NCBI GenBank assembly: GCA_024743175.1
Contig: JANSXA010000002.1
Span: 434,001-498,000 of the forward strand
Length of the DNA: 64,000 nucleotides
DNA from: Pseudomonadaceae bacterium
GTDB taxonomy: Bacteria > Pseudomonadota > Gammaproteobacteria > Pseudomonadales > Azotimanducaceae
Reading direction: 5' to 3'
This document shows, one piece after another, positions 9,681 to 19,672 of the stretch (positions within the stretch are counted from its first letter, which is position 1; each line of letters opens with the position of its first letter). The notes under the pieces are model-generated. The model was not told the origin of the DNA. It made no database searches and saw only the letters and a program-made list of their open reading frames with translations. The position numbers were made by a program, and so were the translations under genes.

Positions 9681-10637
9681 TTATCCGGACAGGGCTCTCA
9701 AGCAGTGTGCCGCGCCGATAATACCCGGCTCAGGTTCAGTCACTATCAGCAGCGGTATCTGTTGCGCAAAGGGGCTTAAATCACCACGTTCTTCAAATCG
9801 CCTGCGCAGCGGGCTGCTGCGCACAAAATCCAGCATGCGGGGTAAAATACCGCCTGCCAGATAAACCCCTCCGGATGCAGCTACGGTCAACGCCAGGTTA
9901 CCCGCGGCAGACCCCAACAACGCGCAGAAGGTTTCTAGCGTCTGGTGACAGACCGGGTCCTGCATATCGGTCCCCTGCGCAAGAATCTCACCTGGAGACA
10001 AAGCCTTTGCGGGCACACCCCAGACGGCCGACATCGCTTCATAGAGATTTGCCAGGCCCCGGCCACTCAGTACCGTTTCCCAGCATACCGGGTTGTGACT
10101 GGTGGCCAGGCGACCCCACAATTCCACCTCCAGATGACTGCCGGGGGCCAGATCTGCGTGCCCGCCTTCTGAAGCGAGCACCTGCCATGTGTGCGCACCC
10201 TGCCTCGACACGACAGGCACCAGTGTCGCCATTCCCAGACCCGTCCCCGGACCGAGCACAGCCTTTGTCAGCGGCTGCACCGCACCACCACCCATCTGCT
10301 CGAACTGGCTGAAAAAAGGTACACCGTGGGCCAGCGCAAAAAAATCATTAACCAGATGTGGCGTGCACCCCAACACGGACGCGGCGGCTCTCTGCGCAAT
10401 CTGTAAGCCGGTATTGGTCACCTCAACCTGATCTCCACCTGGGGCAATCGGTCCAGCTATCGCCAGCAGCGCAGCATCGAACCGCTTATGCCCGAGCGTC
10501 CGCATGGCATGACTTATTAACTCTGCGCCATCTGCAAAATCGACCGTAGACAGAATCAGCACATCGCCAACCAGCCGTTCCTTTTCCACACATTGAAAAC
10601 GAGCGTTGGTAGCGCCAATGTCGGCCACTAGATCCAT
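9681..10637 (-). CDS. glk: Glucokinase
   Basis: MDLVADIGATNARFQCVE, LVNDFFALAHGVP, VLGPGTGLGMATLVP, SEGGHADLAP. Start moved from 10742 to the MDLVADIG Met. Confidence 0.9.
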   Translation of the reverse strand: MDLVADIGATNARFQCVEKERLVGDVLILSTVDFADGAELISHAMRTLGHKRFDAALLAIAGPIAPGGDQVEVTNTGLQIAQRAAASVLGCTPHLVNDFFALAHGVPFFSQFEQMGGGAVQPLTKAVLGPGTGLGMATLVPVVSRQGAHTWQVLASEGGHADLAPGSHLEVELWGRLATSHNPVCWETVLSGRGLANLYEAMSAVWGVPAKALSPGEILAQGTDMQDPVCHQTLETFCALLGSAAGNLALTVAASGGVYLAGGILPRMLDFVRSSPLRRRFEERGDLSPFAQQIPLLIVTEPEPGIIGAAHCLRALSG

Positions 10638-10719
10638 TGAGGTATCCTTAAGTTGCTGCAGCAAATGATAATTCGCGTCACTTTTTAGTATGGTGCGGCT
10701 TCGATGTACAGGTGTTGTT

Positions 10720-12324
10720 ATGTCACAAACTTTGTTAAGCAAATGGACCCGCCCTGCCCTTGCCGGGTTGCTGGGCTTATTGTTGCTGTCGTCTTTCCTG
10801 TTGCCCTACACGGTGACCGCAGACGAGGGTGTCCTGACTATCGGTAATGCGGGTGAACCGCAAACGCTGGACCCGCATCGCTACAACCTGCGTCTCGAAG
10901 AAACGCTGTTAAACGATCTGTTTCTGGGCCTGACCACTTTCAACGCCGCAGGTGAAATCGTACCGGGGGCAGCACAGTCCTGGCAAACCAGCGAGGACGG
11001 CCTGACCTGGACGTTCAAACTGCGTGACAACCTGAAATGGTCTGATGGGCAACCGTTAACCGCAAATGATTTTGTCTACGCCTCACAGCGCCTGCAGAAT
11101 CCTGCCACAGCGGCAAGCCTTGCTTACTTCATGTATATGGTTAAGAACGCGCCTGAGGTGAATCGGGGCGAGTTGCCGGTCAGCGCCCTGGGTGTTTCGG
11201 CCCCGGATGCACAAACCTTTGTTATAGAACTGAGCCAGCCTTATCCGTATCTTCTGGAACGCCTGCTGTATCCCACGGCATTCCCGGTGCCAGAACATGT
11301 TATTGAGACCCACGGCGACAATTGGGTTAAACCCGCCAACTGGGTAAGCAATGGCGCATACACGCTGGCAGACTGGCAACCTCAGGCGTTTGTCGCCATG
11401 CAGGCGAACCCTCACTTTTACGAATCCGTCTCCATTGCAAACGTACGCTATCTGCCTGTGGTCAACGAACAGAGCGCCTATAACCGCTTTCGCAACAACG
11501 AACTTCATGTGATCGGATCTTTTCCAGTGGGAGAGCTTGCGCGCGTCAAAGCCAACTACCCCGACGAGCTGCACCTGTCTGACCTTCTATCGATGATGTA
11601 CCTGGTTTTCAATACTGAAAAAGCGCCGTTCAACGACACCCGTGTGCGACAGGCACTCTCCCTGGCGATTGACCAGGATATTCTGACAGACAAGGTTCTA
11701 CGTTCCGGCAACAAGCCAGCCTACAGCTTCGTGCCGGACCTCATTGCAGATTATCAGACCACACCATTACTGCACATCGGCAAAGCCAGGGCAGAGCGTC
11801 TACAGCAGGCCAGAGAGCTGCTGGCGTCTGCCGGATACAACAATTCTAATCCGCTGAAGATAACGCTGCGCCACGTCAGCGGTGTAGAGGGTAAAAAAGT
11901 CAATCTGGCGATTACTGGCATGTGGCGCCAGATTGGTGTTGTGGCAAACCTGCAACAGGCTGAACTGCGCAATCATTTTGCTGACCTGCGCCAGGGTGAT
12001 TTTGACGTCGCTTGGGCGGGTTGGGTTGGCGAGAACAACGCTGAGCATTACCTGACGTTGCTGCAATCTGATATCGGCAATGTTAACTATGGCCGTTTCG
12101 CCGATGCTAGATTTGACGACATGATCAAAACCGCACAACAACTTTCAAGCGCCAAACAGCGCAACCAACAGTTAGCCGCTGCAGAAGCTTATGTGGTAGA
12201 TGCTTATGCCGTTGTACCATTGTACACGGTCAGCGTGCGACGGCTTGTCTCGCAAAAAATATCCGGCTGGCAGAACAACCTGCGCGATGTCCATCAGATA
12301 AGGTACTTGAGTTGGTCAGACTAG
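10720..12324 (+). CDS. Peptide ABC transporter substrate-binding protein (OppA-like)
   Basis: Signal peptide, GNAGEPQTLDPHRYNLRLEETLLNDLFLGLTTFNAAGEIVPGAAQSWQTSEDGLTWTFKLR. Confidence 0.92.
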   Translation: MSQTLLSKWTRPALAGLLGLLLLSSFLLPYTVTADEGVLTIGNAGEPQTLDPHRYNLRLEETLLNDLFLGLTTFNAAGEIVPGAAQSWQTSEDGLTWTFKLRDNLKWSDGQPLTANDFVYASQRLQNPATAASLAYFMYMVKNAPEVNRGELPVSALGVSAPDAQTFVIELSQPYPYLLERLLYPTAFPVPEHVIETHGDNWVKPANWVSNGAYTLADWQPQAFVAMQANPHFYESVSIANVRYLPVVNEQSAYNRFRNNELHVIGSFPVGELARVKANYPDELHLSDLLSMMYLVFNTEKAPFNDTRVRQALSLAIDQDILTDKVLRSGNKPAYSFVPDLIADYQTTPLLHIGKARAERLQQARELLASAGYNNSNPLKITLRHVSGVEGKKVNLAITGMWRQIGVVANLQQAELRNHFADLRQGDFDVAWAGWVGENNAEHYLTLLQSDIGNVNYGRFADARFDDMIKTAQQLSSAKQRNQQLAAAEAYVVDAYAVVPLYTVSVRRLVSQKISGWQNNLRDVHQIRYLSWSD

Positions 12325-12340
12325 AGCAACACCGGTACCG

Positions 12341-13267
12341 GTGATGACCCGCTACATCCTGAAACGTCTGGTTTTTGCGGTGGTGACTCTGTTTGTCATC
12401 ATCACCGTGGTGTTTTTTCTTCTGCGTCTGGCGCCGGGTGGTCCATTTGACGGCGAGCGACGCCTGCCGCCGGAAATTGAAGCCAATCTTAAAGCGGCCT
12501 ATAACCTGGATGCGCCTCTGTTTCTTCAGTATGGGCGCTTCATGGTGAACCTTGTCCAGGGGGACCTGGGACCATCATTCACACAGAAAGACTTTGACGT
12601 TAACGCACTCATACGTGCTGGTTTACCCGTAAGTCTGAGGCTGGGTCTGGGGGCGCTGGTTTGCGCGCTGCTGCTGGGTTTATCAATTGGTATTGTAGCC
12701 GGGCTGAAACCCGGCGGGCTTCTCGACACCCTGCTGATGGCCGTCAGCAATCTGAATATTGCCGTGCCTACCATTGTTGCAGCGCCTCTGATGGTGTTGC
12801 TGTTCAGCGTCACGTTGTCGTGGTTTCCGGGTGGAGGCGCAGATACCTGGTGGCACTTTGTGCTTCCGGCCCTGGCTCTGGGTCTACCCTTAAGCGCGGA
12901 AATTGCCCGCATCATGCGTGGCGGCATCGCTGAAACAAACCTTGAACCGTTTGTTAAAACCGCTAAAGCGAAAGGCCTGAAGTCACCCAGAATTGTGTTC
13001 CGACATCTGTTGCCCGCCGCGTCGATTCCTCTGTTGTCCTTTCTGGGACCTGCAATGGCCGGTTTGTTGACCGGCTCTGTGGTTGCTGAACAGATATTTG
13101 ATCTACCCGGTATTGGACGCTACTACGTGCAGGGGGCACTGAACCGCGATTACACCCTGGTCATGGGGGTGACCATTGTCTACTCCTTTGCAATCCTGTC
13201 ATTCAATCTGCTGGTTGACGTCGCCTATGGCCTGATCGACCCACGCATTCGGATTGCGCAGACATGA
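12341..13267 (+). CDS. ABC transporter permease (OppB-like)
   Basis: MMTRYILKRLVFAVVTLFVIITVVFFLLRLAPGGPFDGER, EAA loop. Confidence 0.92.
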   Translation: MMTRYILKRLVFAVVTLFVIITVVFFLLRLAPGGPFDGERRLPPEIEANLKAAYNLDAPLFLQYGRFMVNLVQGDLGPSFTQKDFDVNALIRAGLPVSLRLGLGALVCALLLGLSIGIVAGLKPGGLLDTLLMAVSNLNIAVPTIVAAPLMVLLFSVTLSWFPGGGADTWWHFVLPALALGLPLSAEIARIMRGGIAETNLEPFVKTAKAKGLKSPRIVFRHLLPAASIPLLSFLGPAMAGLLTGSVVAEQIFDLPGIGRYYVQGALNRDYTLVMGVTIVYSFAILSFNLLVDVAYGLIDPRIRIAQT

Positions 13268-14100
13268 GGAGCAGCAGCGAACAGTTCTTCAAGTCCTCAC
13301 CGCTGGTGGTGATTGCTGCAGCGTTACTGCTGCTGATGATTACAGGTGCTGTTCTGGGGCCCGTGTTCAGCCCCTGGGACGGCGAAGCCATGGACTTCGA
13401 GGCGCTGGAAGCACCGCCCTCCTTCAGCCATTGGTTTGGCACCGACCTCGTCGGCAGAGACCTGTTCGTGCGCACAATGCAGGGCGCGCGGGTGTCTTTT
13501 CTGGTGGCATTCATTGCGGTCACGGTGAGTCTGGCCATCGGCATACCCTGGGGCGCTGCTGCCGGACTTGCCGGCGGGCGTGTAGATCAACTCATGATGC
13601 GTATCGTCGATGGTCTCTACTGTTTGCCAGGCATCCTCATTGTGATTCTGCTGGTGGTCCTGTTCGGGCGGAATCCTTACCTGCTTTTTGCCGCTCTGGG
13701 CGCCATCTCCTGGCTGACGATTGCACGTATCGTACGCGGACAAACACTACGATTGCGCAATGCGCCTTTCATTGAAGCGGCCAGAGCGATGGGGTTATCC
13801 ACCCCCTATATTCTGCGCAAACACGTCATTCCAAACGTGATCGGCCCGGTAATTGTCTATACAACCCTGGCCATACCCGCGGTGATTCTGGCTGAAAGTT
13901 TCATCAGCTTTCTGGGACTGGGTATTGCAGAGCCACAGACCAGCTGGGGCGTTCTGGTTTCAGATGGCACGGCTGCGATGGAATCGTCACCCTGGTTGCT
14001 TGTGTTTCCAGCGTTGTGTCTCGGCATTACCGTCTGGAGCTTTAACACTCTTGGCGATCGCCTGCGCGATCATCTGGACCGGCGTGAACATATCAACTGA
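13264..14100 (+). CDS. ABC transporter permease (OppC-like)
   Basis: GTDLVGRDLFVRTMQGARVSFLVAFIAVTVSLAIGIPWGAAAG; EAARAMGLSTPYILRKHVIPNV. Confidence 0.92.
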   Translation: MRSSSEQFFKSSPLVVIAAALLLLMITGAVLGPVFSPWDGEAMDFEALEAPPSFSHWFGTDLVGRDLFVRTMQGARVSFLVAFIAVTVSLAIGIPWGAAAGLAGGRVDQLMMRIVDGLYCLPGILIVILLVVLFGRNPYLLFAALGAISWLTIARIVRGQTLRLRNAPFIEAARAMGLSTPYILRKHVIPNVIGPVIVYTTLAIPAVILAESFISFLGLGIAEPQTSWGVLVSDGTAAMESSPWLLVFPALCLGITVWSFNTLGDRLRDHLDRREHIN

Positions 14101-14130
14101 CACATTACTGAAACTGCAGGGAGAGAACAG

Positions 14131-15057
14131 ATGGCCATAGGCGCAGGTATCGGCATTGCAAATTTCACCTTCGATGATGCCAGAGGGTTCTGGCGTTGGG
14201 TCGATTTGTGTGACAACGGTGGTGTGGATTCCATCTGGCAGAGCGACAGAATTATTGATGCAGCGCCTAATCTTGAAACCATGAGCGTTATGGCTGCACT
14301 GGCCGGTGGCAGTAAAAAGCTCAAATTCGGCATGAATGTCGCAAGCCTCGGCCTGCGCAACCCGGTGCTGATGGCCAAACAATGTGCCACGATTGACGTG
14401 CTCAGTGAGGGCAGGTTGCTGCCTGCGTTCGGCGTGGGCAGTGCGTTATCCAAAGACTTTTCGGCAACCGGCACACCGACCAAAGGTCGCGGCAAGCGCA
14501 CTGATGAGGGTCTGGAGATCATGTCGCGCCTGTGGCGGGAAGATAACGTGGATTTTGAGGGGCAATATTATCAGCTCAAAGGCGCTACGATTTCTCCCAA
14601 ACCGGTGCAGAAGCATATACCTCTGTGGACTGGCGGCTCGGCTCAACAAGCGATCGAACGTACCGCAAAATGGGGTACGGGCTGGCAGGCGGGTATTGAT
14701 ACGGCGGCAGAAACTGCACCGGTCATCAGCGCGATAAAGACACGCGCCAGAGAATTAGATCGGCACATCGACGATGACCACTTTGGTGCTGGCTTCGGGT
14801 TCCGTTTCGGCAGCGAGGATGAACCCATTGTGCAGCGTTACCAGATCCTGTTAAGCAAGCGTCTGGGCAAACCCGCTTCCGACTACAGCGCCGTCGGCGG
14901 CGTCGCGGAAATGATGGCCCTGGTGCACGACTTTCGCGCCGCCGGTGTGCACAAATTCATCCTGCGGCCGATTGCCGCAGGCACCGAGGATATGCTGACC
15001 CAGACGCGTCTGATGGTGGAAAAACTGATCCCCGAAATTGATGCGCTAAACAGGTAG
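14131..15057 (+). CDS. LLM-class (probably F420-dependent) flavin oxidoreductase
   Basis: Luciferase-like fold motifs: LKFGMNVASLGLRNPVLMAKQCATIDVLSEGRLLPAFGVG. Confidence 0.85.
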   Translation: MAIGAGIGIANFTFDDARGFWRWVDLCDNGGVDSIWQSDRIIDAAPNLETMSVMAALAGGSKKLKFGMNVASLGLRNPVLMAKQCATIDVLSEGRLLPAFGVGSALSKDFSATGTPTKGRGKRTDEGLEIMSRLWREDNVDFEGQYYQLKGATISPKPVQKHIPLWTGGSAQQAIERTAKWGTGWQAGIDTAAETAPVISAIKTRARELDRHIDDDHFGAGFGFRFGSEDEPIVQRYQILLSKRLGKPASDYSAVGGVAEMMALVHDFRAAGVHKFILRPIAAGTEDMLTQTRLMVEKLIPEIDALNR

Positions 15058-15807
15058 CTGCGATTTGGCCGCGGCGACATAGCCCCGGTTCCATGTCGGG
15101 CTGATGGTCAGATCGTTGATGCACACGTGTGCGGGCAACTGGGCGAGGAAGCGGATCACTTCACCACAATCTTCTGCCTGTACCATCTGTGCACGGTCTT
15201 CCTCACTGACCGGAATCGGACGATTATCGAGAATCGGTGTGGCCACTTCTCCGGGACACATGGCACATGCGCGCACGCCGTCCTGACAGGCTTCCATGTT
15301 CAGACTTTCGTTCATGGCATTCATCGCGTGTTTTGCGGCGGTGTAAGCAGGTCCGGTGACGACACCGACGTGTTTGCCGGCCCAGCTTGAGATGTTGATG
15401 ATCAGACCGTCACCCTGGGCTTTCATGGTGGGTAGGACCGCCTTGCAACAATAGAACGCGCCATCCAGATCAATGCGGATCACACGGTCCCAATCTTCGT
15501 AGGTCACATTGTGCCAGTTACGATTTTTCACGTTGATACCAGCGCTGGCCACCAGCACGTCTATGCGTCCATATTCCGCAACTATACGATCGGCAACCGC
15601 AACTACGGCGTCTTTGTCCGCGACATCGAGTACTTCAATACGGCTTTTGCCTGCGCAGGACGCTGCCACGCTTTCAAGTTTTTCGAGCCTGCGTCCCGAC
15701 AGGATTACCTGCATACCCGCTTCCGACAATGCAATGGCCGCAGCTTCGCCTATCCCCGTACCCGCACCTGTGATCCAGGCTACCTTGCCAGCCAAATCGC
15801 GCAACAT
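15046..15807 (-). CDS. SDR family oxidoreductase
   Basis: GKVAWITGAGTGIGEAAAIALSEAG, NISSWAGKHVGVVTGPAYTAAKHA (YxxxK). Confidence 0.93.
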   Translation of the reverse strand: MLRDLAGKVAWITGAGTGIGEAAAIALSEAGMQVILSGRRLEKLESVAASCAGKSRIEVLDVADKDAVVAVADRIVAEYGRIDVLVASAGINVKNRNWHNVTYEDWDRVIRIDLDGAFYCCKAVLPTMKAQGDGLIINISSWAGKHVGVVTGPAYTAAKHAMNAMNESLNMEACQDGVRACAMCPGEVATPILDNRPIPVSEEDRAQMVQAEDCGEVIRFLAQLPAHVCINDLTISPTWNRGYVAAAKSQLPV

Positions 15808-16091
15808 GATCGTCTCCTTAACAAAAACCCCAACTTAGCCACAGCCGGGGGCCAGGAACAATCATTAGTGTGCAACGGGCTTTACCTGCGCAGGCGTGTG
15901 TTCAACCGGTGACAACGTTTGCGGATCCCAGATCAAAAGGCGTCGGCGCTGGCGACGCTGTGTCACCGATAGAAAAGCATGCAGTAAACGCCTGGGTAGC
16001 AGCCGGAGTTTTGTGCTGAGTTGTGTGGCTGAAATGATCATCTTCACCTGCATAGCGTTGGTTAACAGGCTGACATCTTAGCTGCCACCTA

Positions 16092-16109
16092 CTGACAACA
16101 TGATGTCAG
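16092..16109. promoter_or_regulatory. Putative operator palindrome CTGACA-N6-TGTCAG (copy 1)
   Basis: CTGACAACATGATGTCAG; exact inverted repeat upstream of WYL regulator. Confidence 0.6.
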
Positions 16110-16145
16110 GACAGCACTGTTGACCTGGAGAAACAGGTATCTCTA

Positions 16146-16163
16146 CTGACAATGGTATGTCAG
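16146..16163. promoter_or_regulatory. Putative operator palindrome CTGACA-N6-TGTCAG (copy 2)
   Basis: CTGACAATGGTATGTCAG; same arms and spacer length as copy 1, 54 bp apart start to start. Confidence 0.6.
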
Positions 16164-16205
16164 CAGCCCATCTTTAAGACGCAGCTCCTCTGTTACCATA
16201 CCGCC

Positions 16206-16898
16206 ATGAGACCTGCTGACAGATTATTTCAAATTGTCCTGCAACTCGGCCGCGGTCGGGTCCTGACTGCACACACCCTGGCTGAGCGGCTGGAGGTCAG
16301 TGAGCGCACGATTTACCGCGATATCCAGAACCTGATGGCTTCCGGTATTCCAATCGATGGTGAGGCCGGCGTCGGCTATCGCCTGCATCGCGGTTACCAG
16401 GTACCACCCATGATGTTCGATCAGGACGAAATACAGGCTTTGATATTTGGTGCGCAGGTAGCGACACGCTGGGGTGACCATGACATGGCTGCCGCCGCCG
16501 AACGCATTCTCGACAAAATAGATGCCGTGTTACCCGAAAACCTGCGGCCTTTGCTGCAGTCCGAAACCCTGATCGTTCCAGAAATGGCCAGTGCCCAGAG
16601 TGAACTGACCACCACCAACCTTGGAGCGGTACGCGATGCGATAAACGACCGCAGACGCCTCTATATCACCTACCAGGATGCAGCAGAGCATCCAACAGAG
16701 CGGATCGTCTGGCCACTGAGCCTGATGTACTGGGGGCATACCTGGATGGTGGGTTGCTGGTGTGAACTGCGGCAGAGTTTCCGCAGCTTCAGAATTGACC
16801 GCATTGTTGAGGCACGCACCCTGGCCACAACGTATCCGGATGAATCGGGTAAGCGTCGGGCAGATTATTTTGCCCAGGTTCGTGACGAAAAATATTGA
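16206..16898 (+). CDS. YafY-type HTH/WYL-domain transcriptional regulator
   Basis: MRPADRLFQIVLQLGRGRVLTAHTLAERLEVSERTIYRDIQNL...; WYL-like TYQDA...ERIVWPLSLMYWGHTWMVGCWCELRQSFRSFRIDRI. Start moved from 16152, which lies within palindrome copy 2. Confidence 0.92.
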   Translation: MRPADRLFQIVLQLGRGRVLTAHTLAERLEVSERTIYRDIQNLMASGIPIDGEAGVGYRLHRGYQVPPMMFDQDEIQALIFGAQVATRWGDHDMAAAAERILDKIDAVLPENLRPLLQSETLIVPEMASAQSELTTTNLGAVRDAINDRRRLYITYQDAAEHPTERIVWPLSLMYWGHTWMVGCWCELRQSFRSFRIDRIVEARTLATTYPDESGKRRADYFAQVRDEKY

Positions 16899-17030
16899 GA
16901 TAGATTCAGCTTCATTCCCGCAGTCAGTTCTGTTCCCACTGACGCGTTCAAGTATTATCTACCCGATTTTTACTGGCGAATCATCCATGTCTATGTTTTT
17001 GTACCCGCGATCCGGCACAATGTCTGAAGA

Positions 17031-17957
17031 ATGAGACTCGTCAGCGCAACACCCCTCTACCTGCTCAGCTTCTTTGTTACAGTTAACACGACTATCACTG
17101 CCTCGGCGTTTGAGTTTAATCAGAAACTGGATTTGCAGATCCGTGCAGACGAACGCTCCTCCAACAAAATTCGTTACCAGTACCGTGCGCGCTATTACCC
17201 TTCGGTTACTTTTACCGACGCTTTGAGCGTGCATGCCTTTGCAGTCACCGGCGACGAGTTTGGCTCCAGTCACAACACCGTCAACGATGGCGCCGCGGAC
17301 TACCTGTACATCCGGCGTGCTTATCTGCGCCACGAGGGCAACTATGGTAAAACCGAAGCTGGGGTTATTCCAACTTACAAAGGCAAAGTGTCATCAACCG
17401 GCCTGTCCAAAGACGGCTGGATTCAGGGCATTCGATTCGTCCGTAACATGGAATCAAACGCGCGTCTCGAAATGGTAGTTGGGCAACTGGAATCTAATGA
17501 TCCAGCTGATGCCCTGGGGCTCCCAGACGAGATTGACTATCTGGAAATGGAATACTCGGCAGATTTCAACGACGAAACGAGCTTTGAACTCAGCGTGGAG
17601 AAAATGACCCAGGCAAACTTTTTCCGCACGGAGCTGCGGCATGAGTTCAGTGCGCAGTATACTGGCTTTGCAGAACTTGTTTATCGCCTTGACGAAACCG
17701 CCAGAAAAGTAGTCATCGGCATCGATACCGAATTTGAAATGTTTGGATCCGCCACCGATGTAACTGCCCTCTACGCATACGTTAGCGATGATTTCGGCGA
17801 GCGGGCGGAACTCACTGAAGACTTCCTCGGCACCGGCCACGGGATGACTGCAGAACTGGCAAGCGGTTTTGGAAACTCACGTTGGGATTGGTTTGTTAGA
17901 TATGACGGCACCGAGTTTCGTTCTCGATTTATTGCCGGTATTAAATGGTCACTTTAG
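17031..17957 (+). CDS. Putative outer-membrane beta-barrel/porin-like protein
   Basis: Signal peptide (TASAF), alternating beta-strand pattern, aromatic C-terminal strand (RFIAGIKWSL). Confidence 0.6.
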   Translation: MRLVSATPLYLLSFFVTVNTTITASAFEFNQKLDLQIRADERSSNKIRYQYRARYYPSVTFTDALSVHAFAVTGDEFGSSHNTVNDGAADYLYIRRAYLRHEGNYGKTEAGVIPTYKGKVSSTGLSKDGWIQGIRFVRNMESNARLEMVVGQLESNDPADALGLPDEIDYLEMEYSADFNDETSFELSVEKMTQANFFRTELRHEFSAQYTGFAELVYRLDETARKVVIGIDTEFEMFGSATDVTALYAYVSDDFGERAELTEDFLGTGHGMTAELASGFGNSRWDWFVRYDGTEFRSRFIAGIKWSL

Positions 17958-17980
17958 GATCAGGTTAAGGGTGATAGTCA

Positions 17981-19018
17981 ATGAAACTGGCCATTGAGAT
18001 CGGCAGCGTTGCGGCAGACAAACTCAGTTTGACGACCGAGTGGGTCCAGTTTGCAGAGAAACTGGGCATCAATATGGCTTTCTCGGCGGAAGCCTGGTGG
18101 AGTGATGCAGTAACTCCGCTGGCCTACCTGGCTGACAAAACCGAACACATAAAGCTCGCCACTGGCATTATGCAGATCACTGCGCGTACGCCAGCAATGA
18201 CAGCCATGACCGCGTTAACCCTGCACGACCTTACCGAGGGTCGTTTTGTCCTGGGTCTTGGCGCCAGCGGACCGCAGGTAGTTGAGGGTTTACATAGCGT
18301 ACCTTACACAACCCCACTCACCCGCCTGCGCGAAACCGTAGACATCTGCCGGATGATCTTTGCCGGCGAAAAAGTCAGATACGATGGCAAGGTCTTCCAG
18401 TTACCCCTCCCGGATAGCGAAGGTAAGGCGATTCGTATCGCCCATGACCCCGCCGACGTGCCCATCTATCTGGCGACCTTAGGACCCAATTCCCTGCGTT
18501 ATACAGGGGCCGCTGCTGATGGCTGGCTGGGCACCTCCTTCTCACCTGACCACCCGGAAGCACACCTGGATTTCATCAACAAAGGCATCAACGATGCAAC
18601 GCGAAAAATTCAGGATCTCGATCTGTGTGTTTCTGTACGTGTTGAAATCGGCGATGACGTGGAGCAAATGATCGAGCGACGTAAACAGGGTGTCGCTTTC
18701 AACATGGGTGGCATGGGCTCAGCTACCACTAATTTCTACAACGATGCTTTTAAGCGGGCCGGTTACACAGAAGATGCTCTTGCAATCCAGTCTCTATGGC
18801 TGGCAGGGAAACGTGATAAAGCAGCCGAACGGGTACCGGACGCCATGGTTACACAATTTCAGGCGTTAGGTACTGAAGATATGGTGCGCGAGCGACTGCG
18901 CAAATATCGTGACGTTGGTGTCACAACGTTGAAACTCGGACTGGACAGCGCTGGCCCAATTGGTCCGAAACGCTACGCGCTTCTGGAAACAATTGTCGAC
19001 ATGGTGGAGGGGCTTTAG
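17981..19018 (+). CDS. LLM-class F420-dependent oxidoreductase
   Basis: EHIKLATGIMQITARTPAMTAMTALTLHDLTEGRFVLGLGASGPQVVEG. Confidence 0.9.
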   Translation: MKLAIEIGSVAADKLSLTTEWVQFAEKLGINMAFSAEAWWSDAVTPLAYLADKTEHIKLATGIMQITARTPAMTAMTALTLHDLTEGRFVLGLGASGPQVVEGLHSVPYTTPLTRLRETVDICRMIFAGEKVRYDGKVFQLPLPDSEGKAIRIAHDPADVPIYLATLGPNSLRYTGAAADGWLGTSFSPDHPEAHLDFINKGINDATRKIQDLDLCVSVRVEIGDDVEQMIERRKQGVAFNMGGMGSATTNFYNDAFKRAGYTEDALAIQSLWLAGKRDKAAERVPDAMVTQFQALGTEDMVRERLRKYRDVGVTTLKLGLDSAGPIGPKRYALLETIVDMVEGL

Positions 19019-19651
19019 ATGAAACTTTATATGGTGCCACTGGCACCTAATCCCACAAAAGTGATGTTGTACATCGCAGAGCGCGCTGAACTGGGCGTTG
19101 ATATGAATATCGAGCAGGTCGTGGTCAATACTGTGAAAGGCCGACACAAAGAGCCGGAACACCTGGCTCGTAATCCTTTTGGCACCGTCCCTGCTTTAGA
19201 GATGGAGGACGGCACCTACCTTGTAGAGTCCCTTGCCATTATTGGCTACCTGGAACAGAAATTTCCAGATCAGTGCCTGTTAAATGGCACTCCGGAAGAA
19301 AACGGCAAAGCGTTAGATGTAGAGCGAATCATCGACCTGCGCCTCGCCGGTCCCATGGGGACTTATGGACACGCGGTAAACTCGCCGCTGGGATATCCAA
19401 AGGACGAACAAAAGGCGGCACAGATGCAGGCCAACATGCAGACGCCATTAGACTACCTGGAAGAATTGCTCAGCGATGAGCGTCCGTTGTTGCTCGGTGA
19501 TCGCGTTTCAATTGCCGATTGCACGCTACAGGCGTCCCTACAGTTCATGCGTTACGTAGAAGTGGACCCTTTGGGTGAACGACCACTGTTGCGCGCATGG
19601 GACGAGCGCTATCGCGCTCGACCTGCCGCACAGAATGTACTTCGATGGTAG
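19019..19651 (+). CDS. Glutathione S-transferase family protein
   Basis: MKLYMVPLAPNPTKVMLYIAERAE, NPFGTVPALEMEDGTYLVESLAIIGYLEQKFPD. Confidence 0.9.
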   Translation: MKLYMVPLAPNPTKVMLYIAERAELGVDMNIEQVVVNTVKGRHKEPEHLARNPFGTVPALEMEDGTYLVESLAIIGYLEQKFPDQCLLNGTPEENGKALDVERIIDLRLAGPMGTYGHAVNSPLGYPKDEQKAAQMQANMQTPLDYLEELLSDERPLLLGDRVSIADCTLQASLQFMRYVEVDPLGERPLLRAWDERYRARPAAQNVLRW

Positions 19652-19672
19652 TGGGGTGGATTGCGGAGCACT

